From the NCBI GenBank assembly GCA_947628275.1, contig CANQZD010000003.1, forward strand, positions 1 to 32,414: a stretch of 32,414 bases of DNA, written 5' to 3'. The first letter of the stretch is position 1. Each line of letters begins with the position of its first letter. The position numbers were made by a program, and so were the translations under genes. The notes beneath the pieces were generated by a model that was not told the DNA's origin, made no database searches, and worked only from the letters and a program-made list of their open reading frames with translations. This document shows positions 24,901 to 32,401 of the stretch, piece by piece. The DNA is from an uncultured Bacilli bacterium. Its GTDB lineage: Bacteria; Bacillota_I; Bacilli_A; RF39; UBA660.

Positions 24901-26167
24901 TAAGTTAGACCATTTTAAAAATATTTCTGATAAATCTTTTGCTTATTTTGCAAAAGATGGTGCGAAAGTATTTGAAGATAGTACAACTTTCAGTGAAAAT
25001 ACTACAATTACTCCAATATATACAATTACTATAACAATTGAAGATGAAGAATTTTCTAATATTGCGGATAACTTAACTTTTGAAGAAATTAAAAATATAA
25101 GTGGAATAAAAGAAAAATTAGCTAGTTTAGAAAATGATCATTTTGCTTATTATGAAATTCTTGGTAAAGAAGTCAAAGATACTGATGTAATATCTACTAA
25201 TACTACAATTACTCCAGTATATTATGTTTTCTTAAAAGTTAATGATGTAACAATTAAATTATTAAAAGGTCATAGTTTTAAAACATTGACTTCTACAGAA
25301 AAAGCTAAAATAAGTCAATTTGAAAATCCTAGTGATAAATCTTTTAAATATTATTTAGCAAACAATGAAATAGTTACCGATGAAACTACTTTTGATACTG
25401 ATACTATTTTAGTACCTAAATATACAATTAAAATTACGATTGATGATGAAGAATTTACTCTTGATGAAGGTTCTAAATTAACTGACCTTGCTACTCAAGA
25501 AAAATATCAAGCTCTTAAAAATCCTCAAGATAAACAATTTAAATACTTTAAAAATGGTAATGAAATTGTTAATGAAGAGCAAGATATCTTTACTAGTAAT
25601 ACTACGTTAGATGCAATCTATGAAGTAACTGTTACTATTGGTAGTGAAAAAATCAATGTTTTAGAAAATACTAGTTTTCAACAATTAAAAGAAAATAGTG
25701 ATGTTAATAATTGGCTAGCTAACTTAAAAGATAATTCTAATAAAGAATTTGCTATGTTTGTTGATGAAGATAATCAAGAAATTTTGGATACAACCTTATT
25801 TATTAAAAATACAACTATTTTACCTAAATTTTCTATTATCATCTCAGTAGCTGACCATGAATTTAAATTACTAGAAGGTCAAACATTAAATGATTTAAGC
25901 GAAGAAGATAAAGCTATTTTAGAACAACTAATGGAATCTAGTAACCAAGTATTTAGTCATTATATCAATAAAGAAACTAAAGAAGTTGTAAATAATGATA
26001 CTAAACTTTATGAAAATACAACTTTAGAAATGGTGCTTGAAGAACAAGAAAATATTAATAATCCTCAAACTGGTGATAATATTTTTAAATATATTGGTCT
26101 AGCTATTGTAATGATAATTCTTATTGGTAGTTGTCTAAAAAAATTAATGGCTTATAATAAAAATTAA
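21902..26167 (+). CDS. Giant repeat-containing wall-anchored surface protein (adhesin-like)
   Basis: The protein has 1421 residues. A signal peptide (KKISVNLIMVFSFFLAFLPHNVNA) likely cleaves after residue 25, before Cys26. Residues about 27-345 are beta-rich, with NVTVNIKDSYI- and VVIKNLKI-type strands that look like a right-handed beta-helix. A short KFKGWYTD segment (about 380-400) recalls InlB B-repeats (Flg_new). From residue 411 to about 1380 there are roughly 14 tandem units of 64-75 residues, each with a V/I-T-I strand, a LxEGxxLxxL turn, a central helix, K-x-F-x-H/Y-F, and a closing strand (TxITPxYx). The C-terminus is NPQTGDN (1387-1393), a hydrophobic helix and a Lys-containing tail: a sortase signal. 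AAAAGAGG precedes the ATG. Likely an extended adhesin stalk with a beta-helix head, controlled by the poly-G promoter. Confidence 0.85.
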   Translation: MKKISVNLIMVFSFFLAFLPHNVNACTANSASTLRSCLEGADEIINIDSTGLGNTYKEVFEIKRDVQIIGSSDKSSFAGQFKIVNTNSNNKVVIKNLKISFRLDVDDNNYSNILVTSPVDLTISNIYTSYASGTLSTLEFRTINFEGNIDDSKVNIENSTINGFFDGIRIGGDNVTVNIKDSYIHSRYALAIGKEGEQHSKNRVNISNSKLYATSNNEAEAALIIGGQDDLEVNIDGKSELSNSNYDNANKPKAADIIRFYNGKDNTLKNTNVTINIKDQTIIDDESINNAPNHLFHFGAANLDSNNVINIGKDVKMELNGKDKIEIAKKYNNDQTGYYIVGLYDFDGSSTIKTYPTSDVDEQTDLAMQEIANKVEENYKFKGWYTDVDLTNSKPTNITSNIDLYPKKVKIYTVTIAGEEFKEVEEGQSLKDFALSKINELKNPGNKIIENFYKENADGSETVIDKDSILDYEVYEDLKINVKYNVKITIKDDSETEFIIPEGGTLDGQDLESLKEATDKQFDHFEANNEKVIESGDGATKFTENTELVRKYTVNVTIEGQTNNPYKLNEGDTLDTLDTKYDKILEKLEKVTNGGKKTFKEFRNTATNTKIDKTSQVTKNITIKPIYEVEVTIGKTKISVEEGTTWEQLQTNDLAKQALSELENINASRFVRFEINGTPLTNEYVFNEPEEITARFKIIITIGEEQLSLLEGENFNNLSASDEEKVTNLKNVANKTFSHFEKTGEEIDVYNTPFNEDTVLTPVYNVNVLLNGKTYTLRDDQSILSYNNTEINELLDNVVAKRFSHFLNEKNEVINRDTIITENMELKPIYVIDITIGDESVTVNENSTWQEILTKINSSSLTQEALENLKNSGSKKWAYFVDDDNNKIENDTIFTKHTTISSKFYVKVTIQNQAFADKYLEVIEGENLNSLTPDNQAILDEIKNQANKTFSHFAKDGEVYNLEDAINEDVTLTAVYEIIITINEEEFTLYDNQTLNSLGDKLDHFKNISDKSFAYFAKDGAKVFEDSTTFSENTTITPIYTITITIEDEEFSNIADNLTFEEIKNISGIKEKLASLENDHFAYYEILGKEVKDTDVISTNTTITPVYYVFLKVNDVTIKLLKGHSFKTLTSTEKAKISQFENPSDKSFKYYLANNEIVTDETTFDTDTILVPKYTIKITIDDEEFTLDEGSKLTDLATQEKYQALKNPQDKQFKYFKNGNEIVNEEQDIFTSNTTLDAIYEVTVTIGSEKINVLENTSFQQLKENSDVNNWLANLKDNSNKEFAMFVDEDNQEILDTTLFIKNTTILPKFSIIISVADHEFKLLEGQTLNDLSEEDKAILEQLMESSNQVFSHYINKETKEVVNNDTKLYENTTLEMVLEEQENINNPQTGDNIFKYIGLAIVMIILIGSCLKKLMAYNKN
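23132..26042 (+). repeat. Array of about 14 tandem protein repeats inside the surface protein
   Basis: The units average about 69 codons. They are diverged at DNA level, but a few stretches are identical: a 25-mer GCTAATAAAACTTTCAGTCA... at 24098-24122 and 24737-24761 (639 bases apart, in frame), and AATACTACAATTACTCCA near 24998 and 25198. These mark local duplication or gene conversion. Confidence 0.8.
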
Positions 26168-26188
26168 AAAACTCGTTTGAGTTTTTTT
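26166..26188. terminator. Bidirectional terminator between the surface protein gene and clpP
   Basis: AAAAACTC (26167-26174), GTTT loop, GAGTTTTT (26179-26186). There is a T run on the plus side and an A run before it, giving a U run on the minus transcript, so it can serve both convergent genes. Confidence 0.8.
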
Positions 26189-26765
26189 AATTTTCAGTAA
26201 TAATCTCATCAATTAATCCATAGTTTTTAGCTTCTTTTGCTGACATATAATTATCTCGGTCAGTATCAATAATTATTTGTTCTAATTTTTGTTTTGTATT
26301 TTTAGCTAATATTTTATTTAATTTTTCTTTAACTTTTAAGATATGTTCACAAGCTATTTTCATATCGGAAGCTTGTCCTTGCATTCCTCCTAAAGGTTGA
26401 TGAATCATTACCTCAGCATTTAATAAAGCAAATCTTTTTCCTTTCGCACCAGAAGAAAGAATAAAAGCACCCATTGATGCTGCTAGGCCAACACATATTG
26501 TCCGTACCTCACTTTTAATATAATTCATTGTATCATATATTGCTAAACCACTTGTAACTTGACCACCAGGACTGTTAATATATAAATAAATATCATCATG
26601 ATTTTTACTATCTAAATATAGTAATTCACTGATTATTATATTGGCACTTGTATCATCTATTTCTCCTGTTAAAAATACAATTCGATCTTCAAGTAATCGG
26701 GAATATAAATCATAAACTCGTTCTTTGTTATTTTCTTTTTCTAAAACTGTTGGAATAATGTTCAT
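26187..26765 (-). CDS. clpP: ATP-dependent Clp protease proteolytic subunit
   Basis: This serine peptidase has 192 residues and forms the tetradecameric ClpP barrel that degrades proteins fed by ClpX or ClpC. The catalytic triad is in place with standard numbering: Ser97 in [11 protein letters not shown], His122 in MIHQPLGG, Asp171 in [10 protein letters not shown]. The INSPGG oxyanion region is at about 64-68. AGGTGA lies five bases before the ATG. No clear CtsR operator repeat (GGTCAAA pairs) is visible upstream, so heat-shock control by CtsR is not supported here. Confidence 0.98.
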   Translation of the reverse strand: MNIIPTVLEKENNKERVYDLYSRLLEDRIVFLTGEIDDTSANIIISELLYLDSKNHDDIYLYINSPGGQVTSGLAIYDTMNYIKSEVRTICVGLAASMGAFILSSGAKGKRFALLNAEVMIHQPLGGMQGQASDMKIACEHILKVKEKLNKILAKNTKQKLEQIIIDTDRDNYMSAKEAKNYGLIDEIITEN

Positions 26766-26784
26766 TTAATCACCTATAATTATC

Positions 26785-26812
26785 ATAGTAAGATTTTGTA
26801 AAAAGTATTCAA
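26785..26812 (-). promoter_or_regulatory. Weak promoter candidate for clpP
   Basis: On the minus strand TTGAAT (26812-26807), 16 bases, TACTAT (26790-26785); an alternative -10 TATGAT gives a 19-base spacer. Neither is strong. Confidence 0.35.
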
Positions 26813-26863
26813 AAAAAAAATAATTTATGATAAAATTAATTAGAATAAGAGGGAGTTAAGAAG

Positions 26864-28483
26864 ATGAAGGTAACATATCAAAATGAAACAAAAATCTTTT
26901 CTAAGCCAATTACTTATTATGAGGCGAGTCAACAATTTGGGGTTAGTCACGCCATGGTTGCTTTAGTTAATTTTAACTTAGTCTCTTTAAGTGACAAAAT
27001 TACTAATGATGTAACAGTTAATTTTTTAGATATTAGACATGTTACTGGTTATAAAATATATCAAGCCGGTTTAAAATATTTATTTTTAGAAGCCATAAAT
27101 GAATTATATCCTAATAGTAAAGTTAAATTTTTGCACAGTGTACCTAAAGGTATTTTATGTGAAGTAAATATTAATCATGAATTAACAAGTACTGATATTT
27201 CACGTATTAAAGGTCAAATGGCTCATCTAGTAAGTAGTAGTGAACCATTTATTCCCTATCATTTGAAACCTATTGATGCTTATAATTACTATATTCAACT
27301 TCATGAAGAAGAAAAAGCCGAAATGATAAAAACATTAAGTAGTGATTTAGTAACTATGTATCGTTTAAAAAATAGCTTTAACTATTTTTATACATTTATG
27401 CCTTATGATACTTCTAGTTTAAATCGTTATTCAATTGTTTATATTGGTAAAAATAGGTTAGTTCTTGTTTGTCCAAGTTTAGCATTAAATGGTAAATTAC
27501 CAGATTATGTTCATTATGATAATATTATTAATAATTTTATGGAAACTCAAAGTTGGCTTAAATTAATTCATTGCCCTTATTTAGCTGATGTAAATACTTT
27601 AGTAAGTGAACAAAAAATTCAGAATTTCATTTCTATTAATGAAATAAGATTTCATGAAGATATTTTAAAATGTAGTGAACAAATTATGCAAAGTAAAGAT
27701 GTTAAATTTATATTAATTGCTGGTCCATCTAGTAGTGGTAAAACTACAACAACTAAAAGATTAAGTACTTTTTTAAGAAGTAAAGGGTATGATACTATAT
27801 GCCTTTCAACTGATGATTTTTTTGTTGAACGTAAAGATACTCCAAGAAATGCTCAAGGGGAAATGGACTTTGAATGTATAAGAGCTATTGATTTAGAATT
27901 ATTTAATGATACTTTAAATAGATTATTAAATCATGAAAAAGTTGAAATACCGGAATATAATTTCAAAGAAGGTAAAAAAATTTTTAATGGTCATTATATT
28001 GAATTAAAAGAAAATACGCTTATTTTAATTGAAGGACTTCATTGTCTAAATGATGATTTATTGCCTTTTATTGATAATAAATATAAATTTAAAATTTATT
28101 TAAGTCCTTTTATGCCTTTAAATATTGATCGGCATAATTATATATCAACATTAGATTTAAGATTAATTAGAAGAATTGTTAGAGATAGTAAAACAAGAGG
28201 TGTGAGTGTTGAAAGAACCATTTTAGATTGGAAGATGGTTAGAAATGGCGAGGAAAATTATATTTTTCCTTATGTAAGCCAAGCTAATATTATAATTAAT
28301 ACCGCTCTAGCGTATGAATTAGGCGTTTTAAAAGTTTATGCTTTACCGTTATTATATTCTGTTGCTTTAGATAGTACTTGTTACTCTGAAGCTCGGCGAT
28401 TAATAAAAAGTTTAGACCCATTTTTTACTATTAATAGTGAAATAGTTCCAAAAGATTCTATTTTAAGGGAGTTTATTGGTTAA
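26864..28483 (+). CDS. Nucleoside (uridine) kinase with N-terminal TGS/ThrRS-like domain
   Basis: The protein has 539 residues. The N-terminal 60 residues resemble a TGS domain, followed by a segment like the second additional domain of threonyl-tRNA synthetase (HVTGYKIYQAGLKYLFLEAINELYP, then SVPKGILCEV). A P-loop kinase follows: GPSSSGKT (287-294), LSTDDFFVER, YNFKEGKK, LIEGLHCLND, and RLIRRIVRDSKTRGVSVERTI. This fusion is widespread in Firmicutes and is annotated as nucleoside or uridine kinase; it phosphorylates a nucleoside with ATP. The function of the TGS part is unknown. AGAGGGA is nine bases before the ATG. Only 19 bases separate it from gap, so it may lead the glycolytic transcript. 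Confidence 0.9.
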   Translation: MKVTYQNETKIFSKPITYYEASQQFGVSHAMVALVNFNLVSLSDKITNDVTVNFLDIRHVTGYKIYQAGLKYLFLEAINELYPNSKVKFLHSVPKGILCEVNINHELTSTDISRIKGQMAHLVSSSEPFIPYHLKPIDAYNYYIQLHEEEKAEMIKTLSSDLVTMYRLKNSFNYFYTFMPYDTSSLNRYSIVYIGKNRLVLVCPSLALNGKLPDYVHYDNIINNFMETQSWLKLIHCPYLADVNTLVSEQKIQNFISINEIRFHEDILKCSEQIMQSKDVKFILIAGPSSSGKTTTTKRLSTFLRSKGYDTICLSTDDFFVERKDTPRNAQGEMDFECIRAIDLELFNDTLNRLLNHEKVEIPEYNFKEGKKIFNGHYIELKENTLILIEGLHCLNDDLLPFIDNKYKFKIYLSPFMPLNIDRHNYISTLDLRLIRRIVRDSKTRGVSVERTILDWKMVRNGEENYIFPYVSQANIIINTALAYELGVLKVYALPLLYSVALDSTCYSEARRLIKSLDPFFTINSEIVPKDSILREFIG

Positions 28484-28502
28484 TTAGAAAGGATGATAAA
28501 AA

Positions 28503-29507
28503 ATGATTAAAGTAGCAATTAACGGTTTTGGAAGAATAGGAAGATTAGCGTTACGAGAAATGTTGATAACTACTGATTTTGATGTTGTAGCTATTAATGA
28601 TTTAGGAAGTGCCAGTGATTTAGCTTATTTATTTAAATATGATACTACTCACCGACGTTTTCATGATGATTTAATATCTTATGAAGATGATATGTTAGTT
28701 ATTAACAATGTTAAAAAAATTCCTGTTTTAAATGAAAAAGATCCTAAAAAATTACCTTGGGAAAGTCTAGATGTTGATTTAGTTTTAGAATGTACAGGAT
28801 TATTTACAAAATATGAAGATGCCTATGCTCATATTAAAGCTGGAGCTAAAAAAGTTTTAATTTCTGCACCTAGTAAGGGTGATGCTAAAACTATTGTATA
28901 TGGCGTTAATGATGATATTATTGATGGGAGTGAAGAAATCATCAGTGCTGCATCTTGTACCACTAATTGTCTAGCTCCAGTCTTAAAAGTTTTAGATGAT
29001 GAATTTAAAATAGTTAAAGGCTTTATGAGTACTATTCATGCTTATACAAATGACCAAGCCACATTAGATATCGCTCATAAAAAAGGTATTTTAAGTCGAA
29101 GAGGAAGAGCCAGTGCTGCTAACATTGTTCCAAGTAGTACTGGAGCTGCAAGTGCAATAGGTAAAGTTTTACCTAACTTAGAAGGAAAATTACTTGGTGG
29201 GGCTTATCGTGTTCCTGTTCTTGATGGTTCAATGATTGAATTAACTTTAGAATTGAAAACTAAAGTATCAGTTGAGATGATTAATAAAGCTTTTAAAAAA
29301 CATGCCAGTGATACTTTAAAATTCACTATGGATCCTGTTGTTTCTAGTGACATTATTGGTTGTTCATGTGCAGCTTTAGTAGATGGGTTATTAACAAGTG
29401 TTTTAGAAAGTGATAATAAACAATTAGTCAAAGTAGTCGCATGGTATGATAACGAATATGGTTATACTTGTCAGATGCTTAAAACAGCTAAAAAATTATT
29501 TAGATAG
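28503..29507 (+). CDS. gap: Glyceraldehyde-3-phosphate dehydrogenase
   Basis: This cytoplasmic glycolytic enzyme has 334 residues and the usual length. Motifs: NGFGRIGRLAL (7-17) for NAD binding, IND with Asp33 (favouring NAD over NADP), catalytic Cys152 in SAASCTTNCLAPV, STIHAYTNDQ, the RGRASAANIVPSSTGAA segment, and WYDNEYGYTCQM near the C-terminus. It is followed by pgk and tpiA, a classical lower-glycolysis block; the regulator CggR is not present upstream. Confidence 0.97.
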   Translation: MIKVAINGFGRIGRLALREMLITTDFDVVAINDLGSASDLAYLFKYDTTHRRFHDDLISYEDDMLVINNVKKIPVLNEKDPKKLPWESLDVDLVLECTGLFTKYEDAYAHIKAGAKKVLISAPSKGDAKTIVYGVNDDIIDGSEEIISAASCTTNCLAPVLKVLDDEFKIVKGFMSTIHAYTNDQATLDIAHKKGILSRRGRASAANIVPSSTGAASAIGKVLPNLEGKLLGGAYRVPVLDGSMIELTLELKTKVSVEMINKAFKKHASDTLKFTMDPVVSSDIIGCSCAALVDGLLTSVLESDNKQLVKVVAWYDNEYGYTCQMLKTAKKLFR

Positions 29508-29519
29508 GTTTGTGATTTT

Positions 29520-30737
29520 ATGAAAAAATGTTTACAAAACATGATTGTCAAAAATAAAAAAGTTATTTTAAGAGTTGATTATAATGTCCCCATATTAAAT
29601 GGTAAAATATTAGATGATTCTAAAATTAAACTTACATTAGATACTATTTATTATTTATTAAGTGAAAATTGCAAAATTATTATTCTTAGTCATTTAGGAA
29701 AAGTCCGTAATAATAATGATAAAAAGAAAAATTCTTTAGAACCAGTTGCTAATCATTTAAAAAGTATTTTAAATAAAGAAGATGTTTATTTTTCTAAAGA
29801 AAATTATGGTGTAGAAGTAATAAATAGAGTTAATAGTATGTTACCTGGTGAAATCCTTTTTTTAGAAAATACTCGTTTTATGGATGTCCCTAATCGCTTA
29901 GAAAGTAATTGTGATGCCCAATTAGCAGAATTTTGGGCTAGTTTAGGTGATGTCTTTGTAAACGATGCTTTTGGTTGTGCTCATCGGGCCCATGCTTCAA
30001 ATTATGGTATTAGTAAATATGTCCCTAGTTGTCTAGGCTTTTTAATGCAAAAAGAACTAGGAATGTTAAATCGTTTAGTTCTTCATCCACTTCATCCTTT
30101 TACAGTTATAATGGGTGGAGCTAAAATAGATGATAAATTAGAATTAATGGCTAGTTTACTTCCTAAATGTGATTATTTACTTTGTGGAGGAGGAATTGCC
30201 AATAGTTGTTTAGAAGCTTTAGGTTTTAATATTGGGGAGTCTTTAGCTACTACTGATGAAAAAACTATTAAAAAAATTCAAAAATTATTATTAAAATATA
30301 AAGAAAAATTTGTTTTACCATTAGATGCCGTTGTTGGCAGTACTTACGATGCAAATTTTGCTCAATATAAATTAATTGATAAAATAATTGATAATGATGT
30401 TATTTTTGATATTGGCAATAAAACTATTCAAAAATTTTCTGATATTATCATGAAAAGTGAAACTATATTTTTAAATGGAACTGTAGGTATTTACGAAAAT
30501 GTTATGTTTGCTAATGGAACAAAAGAATTACTTAAACTTTTAAAAAAGAGTGAAGCAATAGTTGTAGTTGGTGGTGGTGATGCTTCTAGTAGTGTTAACA
30601 ATTTAGGCTATGCTAATGCTTTTACTTATGTTTCAAGTGGCGGTGGGGCAACCTTAGAATATATAGCTACTGAACATTTAGTCGCTTTAGAGCCAATAGG
30701 AAAGGAAGAAGATGAAGTTGAAAAGCTTGATATGTAA
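29520..30737 (+). CDS. pgk: Phosphoglycerate kinase
   Basis: This 405-residue kinase converts 1,3-bisphosphoglycerate and ADP to 3-phosphoglycerate and ATP. RVDYNVPILNGKI (19-31), SHLGKVR, LLENTRF-like ILFLENTRFMDVPNRLES, VNDAFGCAHRAHAS, GGAKIDDKLELM and the C-terminal GGGDASSSVNNLGY...SSGGGATLEYI are all present. It is about ten residues longer than typical, mainly at the C-terminus. The ribosome binding site is weak (GTGAT). Its last 26 bases overlap tpiA. Confidence 0.97.
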   Translation: MKKCLQNMIVKNKKVILRVDYNVPILNGKILDDSKIKLTLDTIYYLLSENCKIIILSHLGKVRNNNDKKKNSLEPVANHLKSILNKEDVYFSKENYGVEVINRVNSMLPGEILFLENTRFMDVPNRLESNCDAQLAEFWASLGDVFVNDAFGCAHRAHASNYGISKYVPSCLGFLMQKELGMLNRLVLHPLHPFTVIMGGAKIDDKLELMASLLPKCDYLLCGGGIANSCLEALGFNIGESLATTDEKTIKKIQKLLLKYKEKFVLPLDAVVGSTYDANFAQYKLIDKIIDNDVIFDIGNKTIQKFSDIIMKSETIFLNGTVGIYENVMFANGTKELLKLLKKSEAIVVVGGGDASSSVNNLGYANAFTYVSSGGGATLEYIATEHLVALEPIGKEEDEVEKLDM

Positions 30738-31419
30738 CTTAAAAGCTAATTTTAATCTTGAAGATGTTTTAGAATATAAGAAAGTTTTAGTTAATCATGG
30801 TGATATACCTAATTTAATTGTTTGCCCATCTTTTTGCTTTCTACCAGTTATGTATTCTAAAAATTATCAAATCGGGGCTCAAGATGTCAGTGAATATGGC
30901 AATGGAGCTTACACTGGCAAAGTAAGCGTTAGAATGCTTAAAAGTTTAAGAGTTTCAGCCGTTTTATTAAATCATGCTGAATTAAAAAATAAAAAAAGTA
31001 AAGTTTTAGCTAAACTAAAAAAATGTTTGAAAGCTAAAATGCCTATTTATATATTTATAAGTGAAACTGCTGAAGAACATAATTATCAATATACCCTTAA
31101 AGTTTTACAAAATCAAATAGCCTATTATTTAAAAAATATTTCTCATGATAACTATCAATATATTTCATTTATTTATGAACCAAATTGGCTAATTGGCGAA
31201 ACCTCTTTAGAGGCTACTGAAATAAATAATCTTATTTATATTTTAAAAAAAGAATTAGAAAATACTTATCAACATTCATTTAATATTTTATATGGTGGTG
31301 GTGTAAACTTATCTTTAGTAGAAGCTTTAAAAGATAGTTTTGTTGATGGTTTTGCCATTGGAAATAATAGTCTTGATGTTAATAATATCCTTAATATTGT
31401 AAATACTCTTAAAAAGTGA
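30712..31419 (+). CDS. tpiA: Divergent triosephosphate isomerase
   Basis: The protein has 235 residues, about 15 shorter than usual. The three catalytic residues are retained: Lys11 in CNLKANF (usually NWKMN), His88 in LLNHAELK (usually IGHSERR) and Glu156 in FIYEPNWLIGETS. AQDVSEYGNGAYTGKVS and the phosphate-binding YGGGVN also match. The conserved Ser and the Arg pair after the active-site His are replaced, and the segment after it is Lys-rich. Translation starts inside pgk. It interconverts dihydroxyacetone phosphate and glyceraldehyde 3-phosphate; the context supports it strongly, but its divergence is marked. Confidence 0.88.
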   Translation: MKLKSLICNLKANFNLEDVLEYKKVLVNHGDIPNLIVCPSFCFLPVMYSKNYQIGAQDVSEYGNGAYTGKVSVRMLKSLRVSAVLLNHAELKNKKSKVLAKLKKCLKAKMPIYIFISETAEEHNYQYTLKVLQNQIAYYLKNISHDNYQYISFIYEPNWLIGETSLEATEINNLIYILKKELENTYQHSFNILYGGGVNLSLVEALKDSFVDGFAIGNNSLDVNNILNIVNTLKK

Positions 31420-31459
31420 CAATACTCGACATAAATAGACAGTATTTGTCATTTTATTT
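31417..31459 (+). terminator. Terminator after the glycolytic genes
   Basis: TGACAATACT (31417-31426) pairs, with one bulge, with AGTATTTGTCA (31441-31451), followed by TTTTATTTT. The tpiA stop codon is part of the stem. Confidence 0.75.
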
Positions 31460-31481
31460 TCTTTTAATTTGACGTTTTATC

Positions 31482-31490
31482 TGGTATTAT
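31482..31490 (+). promoter_or_regulatory. Extended -10 promoter candidate for spo0A
   Basis: TGGTATTAT gives an extended -10 with TATTAT at 31485-31490. TTGACG at 31469-31474 is too close (10 bases) to act as its -35. No sigma-H pattern is clear. Confidence 0.45.
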
Positions 31491-31534
31491 GTTCTTGGGT
31501 GTTGTAAATAGGAAGTACTAGAAAGGAAAAGAAA

Positions 31535-32299
31535 ATGAAAAAATTTAAAGCATTAGTAGTAGATGATAATAAGGAGTTTACGAATAATGTCTTAGAACAT
31601 TTTAAAAAAAGTGAAGTACTTGAAGTTACAAAAGTTATCCACAATGGAGAGGAAGTAATTAACTATTTAAAAGAACCCAATGACATTGATATTATCTTCT
31701 TAGATTTTTTAATGCCAGGGATGGATGGAGTTGCAATTTTAGAAGAAATGCAACGTTCTAAAATTCAAAAGAAAGTTATAGTTTTATCAAGTTTTTTAGA
31801 AGACTATACTATGAAAATGATTAAAAAATATCATGTTGATTATTATATGTTAAAACCAATATCTCTAGATTCACTAGAGAAAAGAGCTATAGAAATTTTA
31901 GAATCAGAACCTAATTCATCAGTAAATAAAGAAATTAATGAAGATATTGCTATTAAAACCAGTGAATTGTTACATAATTTAGGAATACCTTCTCAAATTA
32001 AAGGATATCAATATTTAAGAGAAGGAATATTAATGATATATCAAAATAATAATTTTATTGGTAGTATTACTAAATATTTATATCCAGAAATAGCTAGACG
32101 GCACGCGACAACTGCTTCAAGAGTTGAAAGAGCAATTAGACATGCTATTGAAGTTTCTTGGAATAGAGGCGACTACAAAATGATGAATAAATTATTTGGT
32201 AATAGTATTGACTATGATCGAGCTAAACCAACCAATTCAGAATTTTTAGTTACTATAAGTGATGCCTTAAGAATAGGCAATAAAGCAATCTTTGCTTAA
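31535..32299 (+). CDS. spo0A: Sporulation response regulator Spo0A
   Basis: This is a 254-residue two-domain regulator. The receiver has Asp10/Asp11, phospho-acceptor Asp57 in FLDFLMPGMDG, Ser at the switch position (VLSSF) and Lys107 in MLKPIS. The C-terminal Spo0A domain (about 145-250) carries ELLHNLGIPSQIKGYQYLREGI and the diagnostic recognition segment YPEIARRHATTASRVERAIRHAIEVSWNRG. When phosphorylated it would bind 0A boxes and start sporulation. AAAGGA precedes the ATG. Its usual neighbour spoIVB is not upstream; tpiA is. Length is slightly short of the Bacillus protein (267), with the difference in the linker. Confidence 0.96.
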   Translation: MKKFKALVVDDNKEFTNNVLEHFKKSEVLEVTKVIHNGEEVINYLKEPNDIDIIFLDFLMPGMDGVAILEEMQRSKIQKKVIVLSSFLEDYTMKMIKKYHVDYYMLKPISLDSLEKRAIEILESEPNSSVNKEINEDIAIKTSELLHNLGIPSQIKGYQYLREGILMIYQNNNFIGSITKYLYPEIARRHATTASRVERAIRHAIEVSWNRGDYKMMNKLFGNSIDYDRAKPTNSEFLVTISDALRIGNKAIFA

Positions 32300-32311
32300 A
32301 TAAAATAATAT

Positions 32312-32342
32312 AGAATACAAATTTTAAAATGTATTCTTTTTT
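32312..32342 (+). terminator. Terminator after spo0A
   Basis: AGAATACA (32312-32319) pairs perfectly with TGTATTCT (32330-32337), followed by a T run. Confidence 0.85.
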
Positions 32343-32352
32343 GGTACTATAA

Positions 32353-32401
32353 AAGTGTAATAATTAACTACAAAAAGTAGTTGAATATTACACTTCTTTT
32401 T
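32353..32401. repeat. Long hairpin at the right edge
   Basis: The arms are 19 bases, AAGTGTAATAATTAACTAC (32353-32371) and GTAGTTGAATATTACACTT (32377-32395), around a loop of five A residues. Pairing is 17 Watson-Crick, one G-T and one mismatch, followed by CTTTTTA. It could be a second terminator (including for a gene arriving from the right), or an inverted-repeat element. Confidence 0.7.

Noticed and set aside
31425-31431. CTCGACA, one mismatch from an inverted 0A box, upstream of spo0A
   Set aside because: It lies in the loop of the tpiA terminator, is a single imperfect site, and is far from the promoter; chance is likely.
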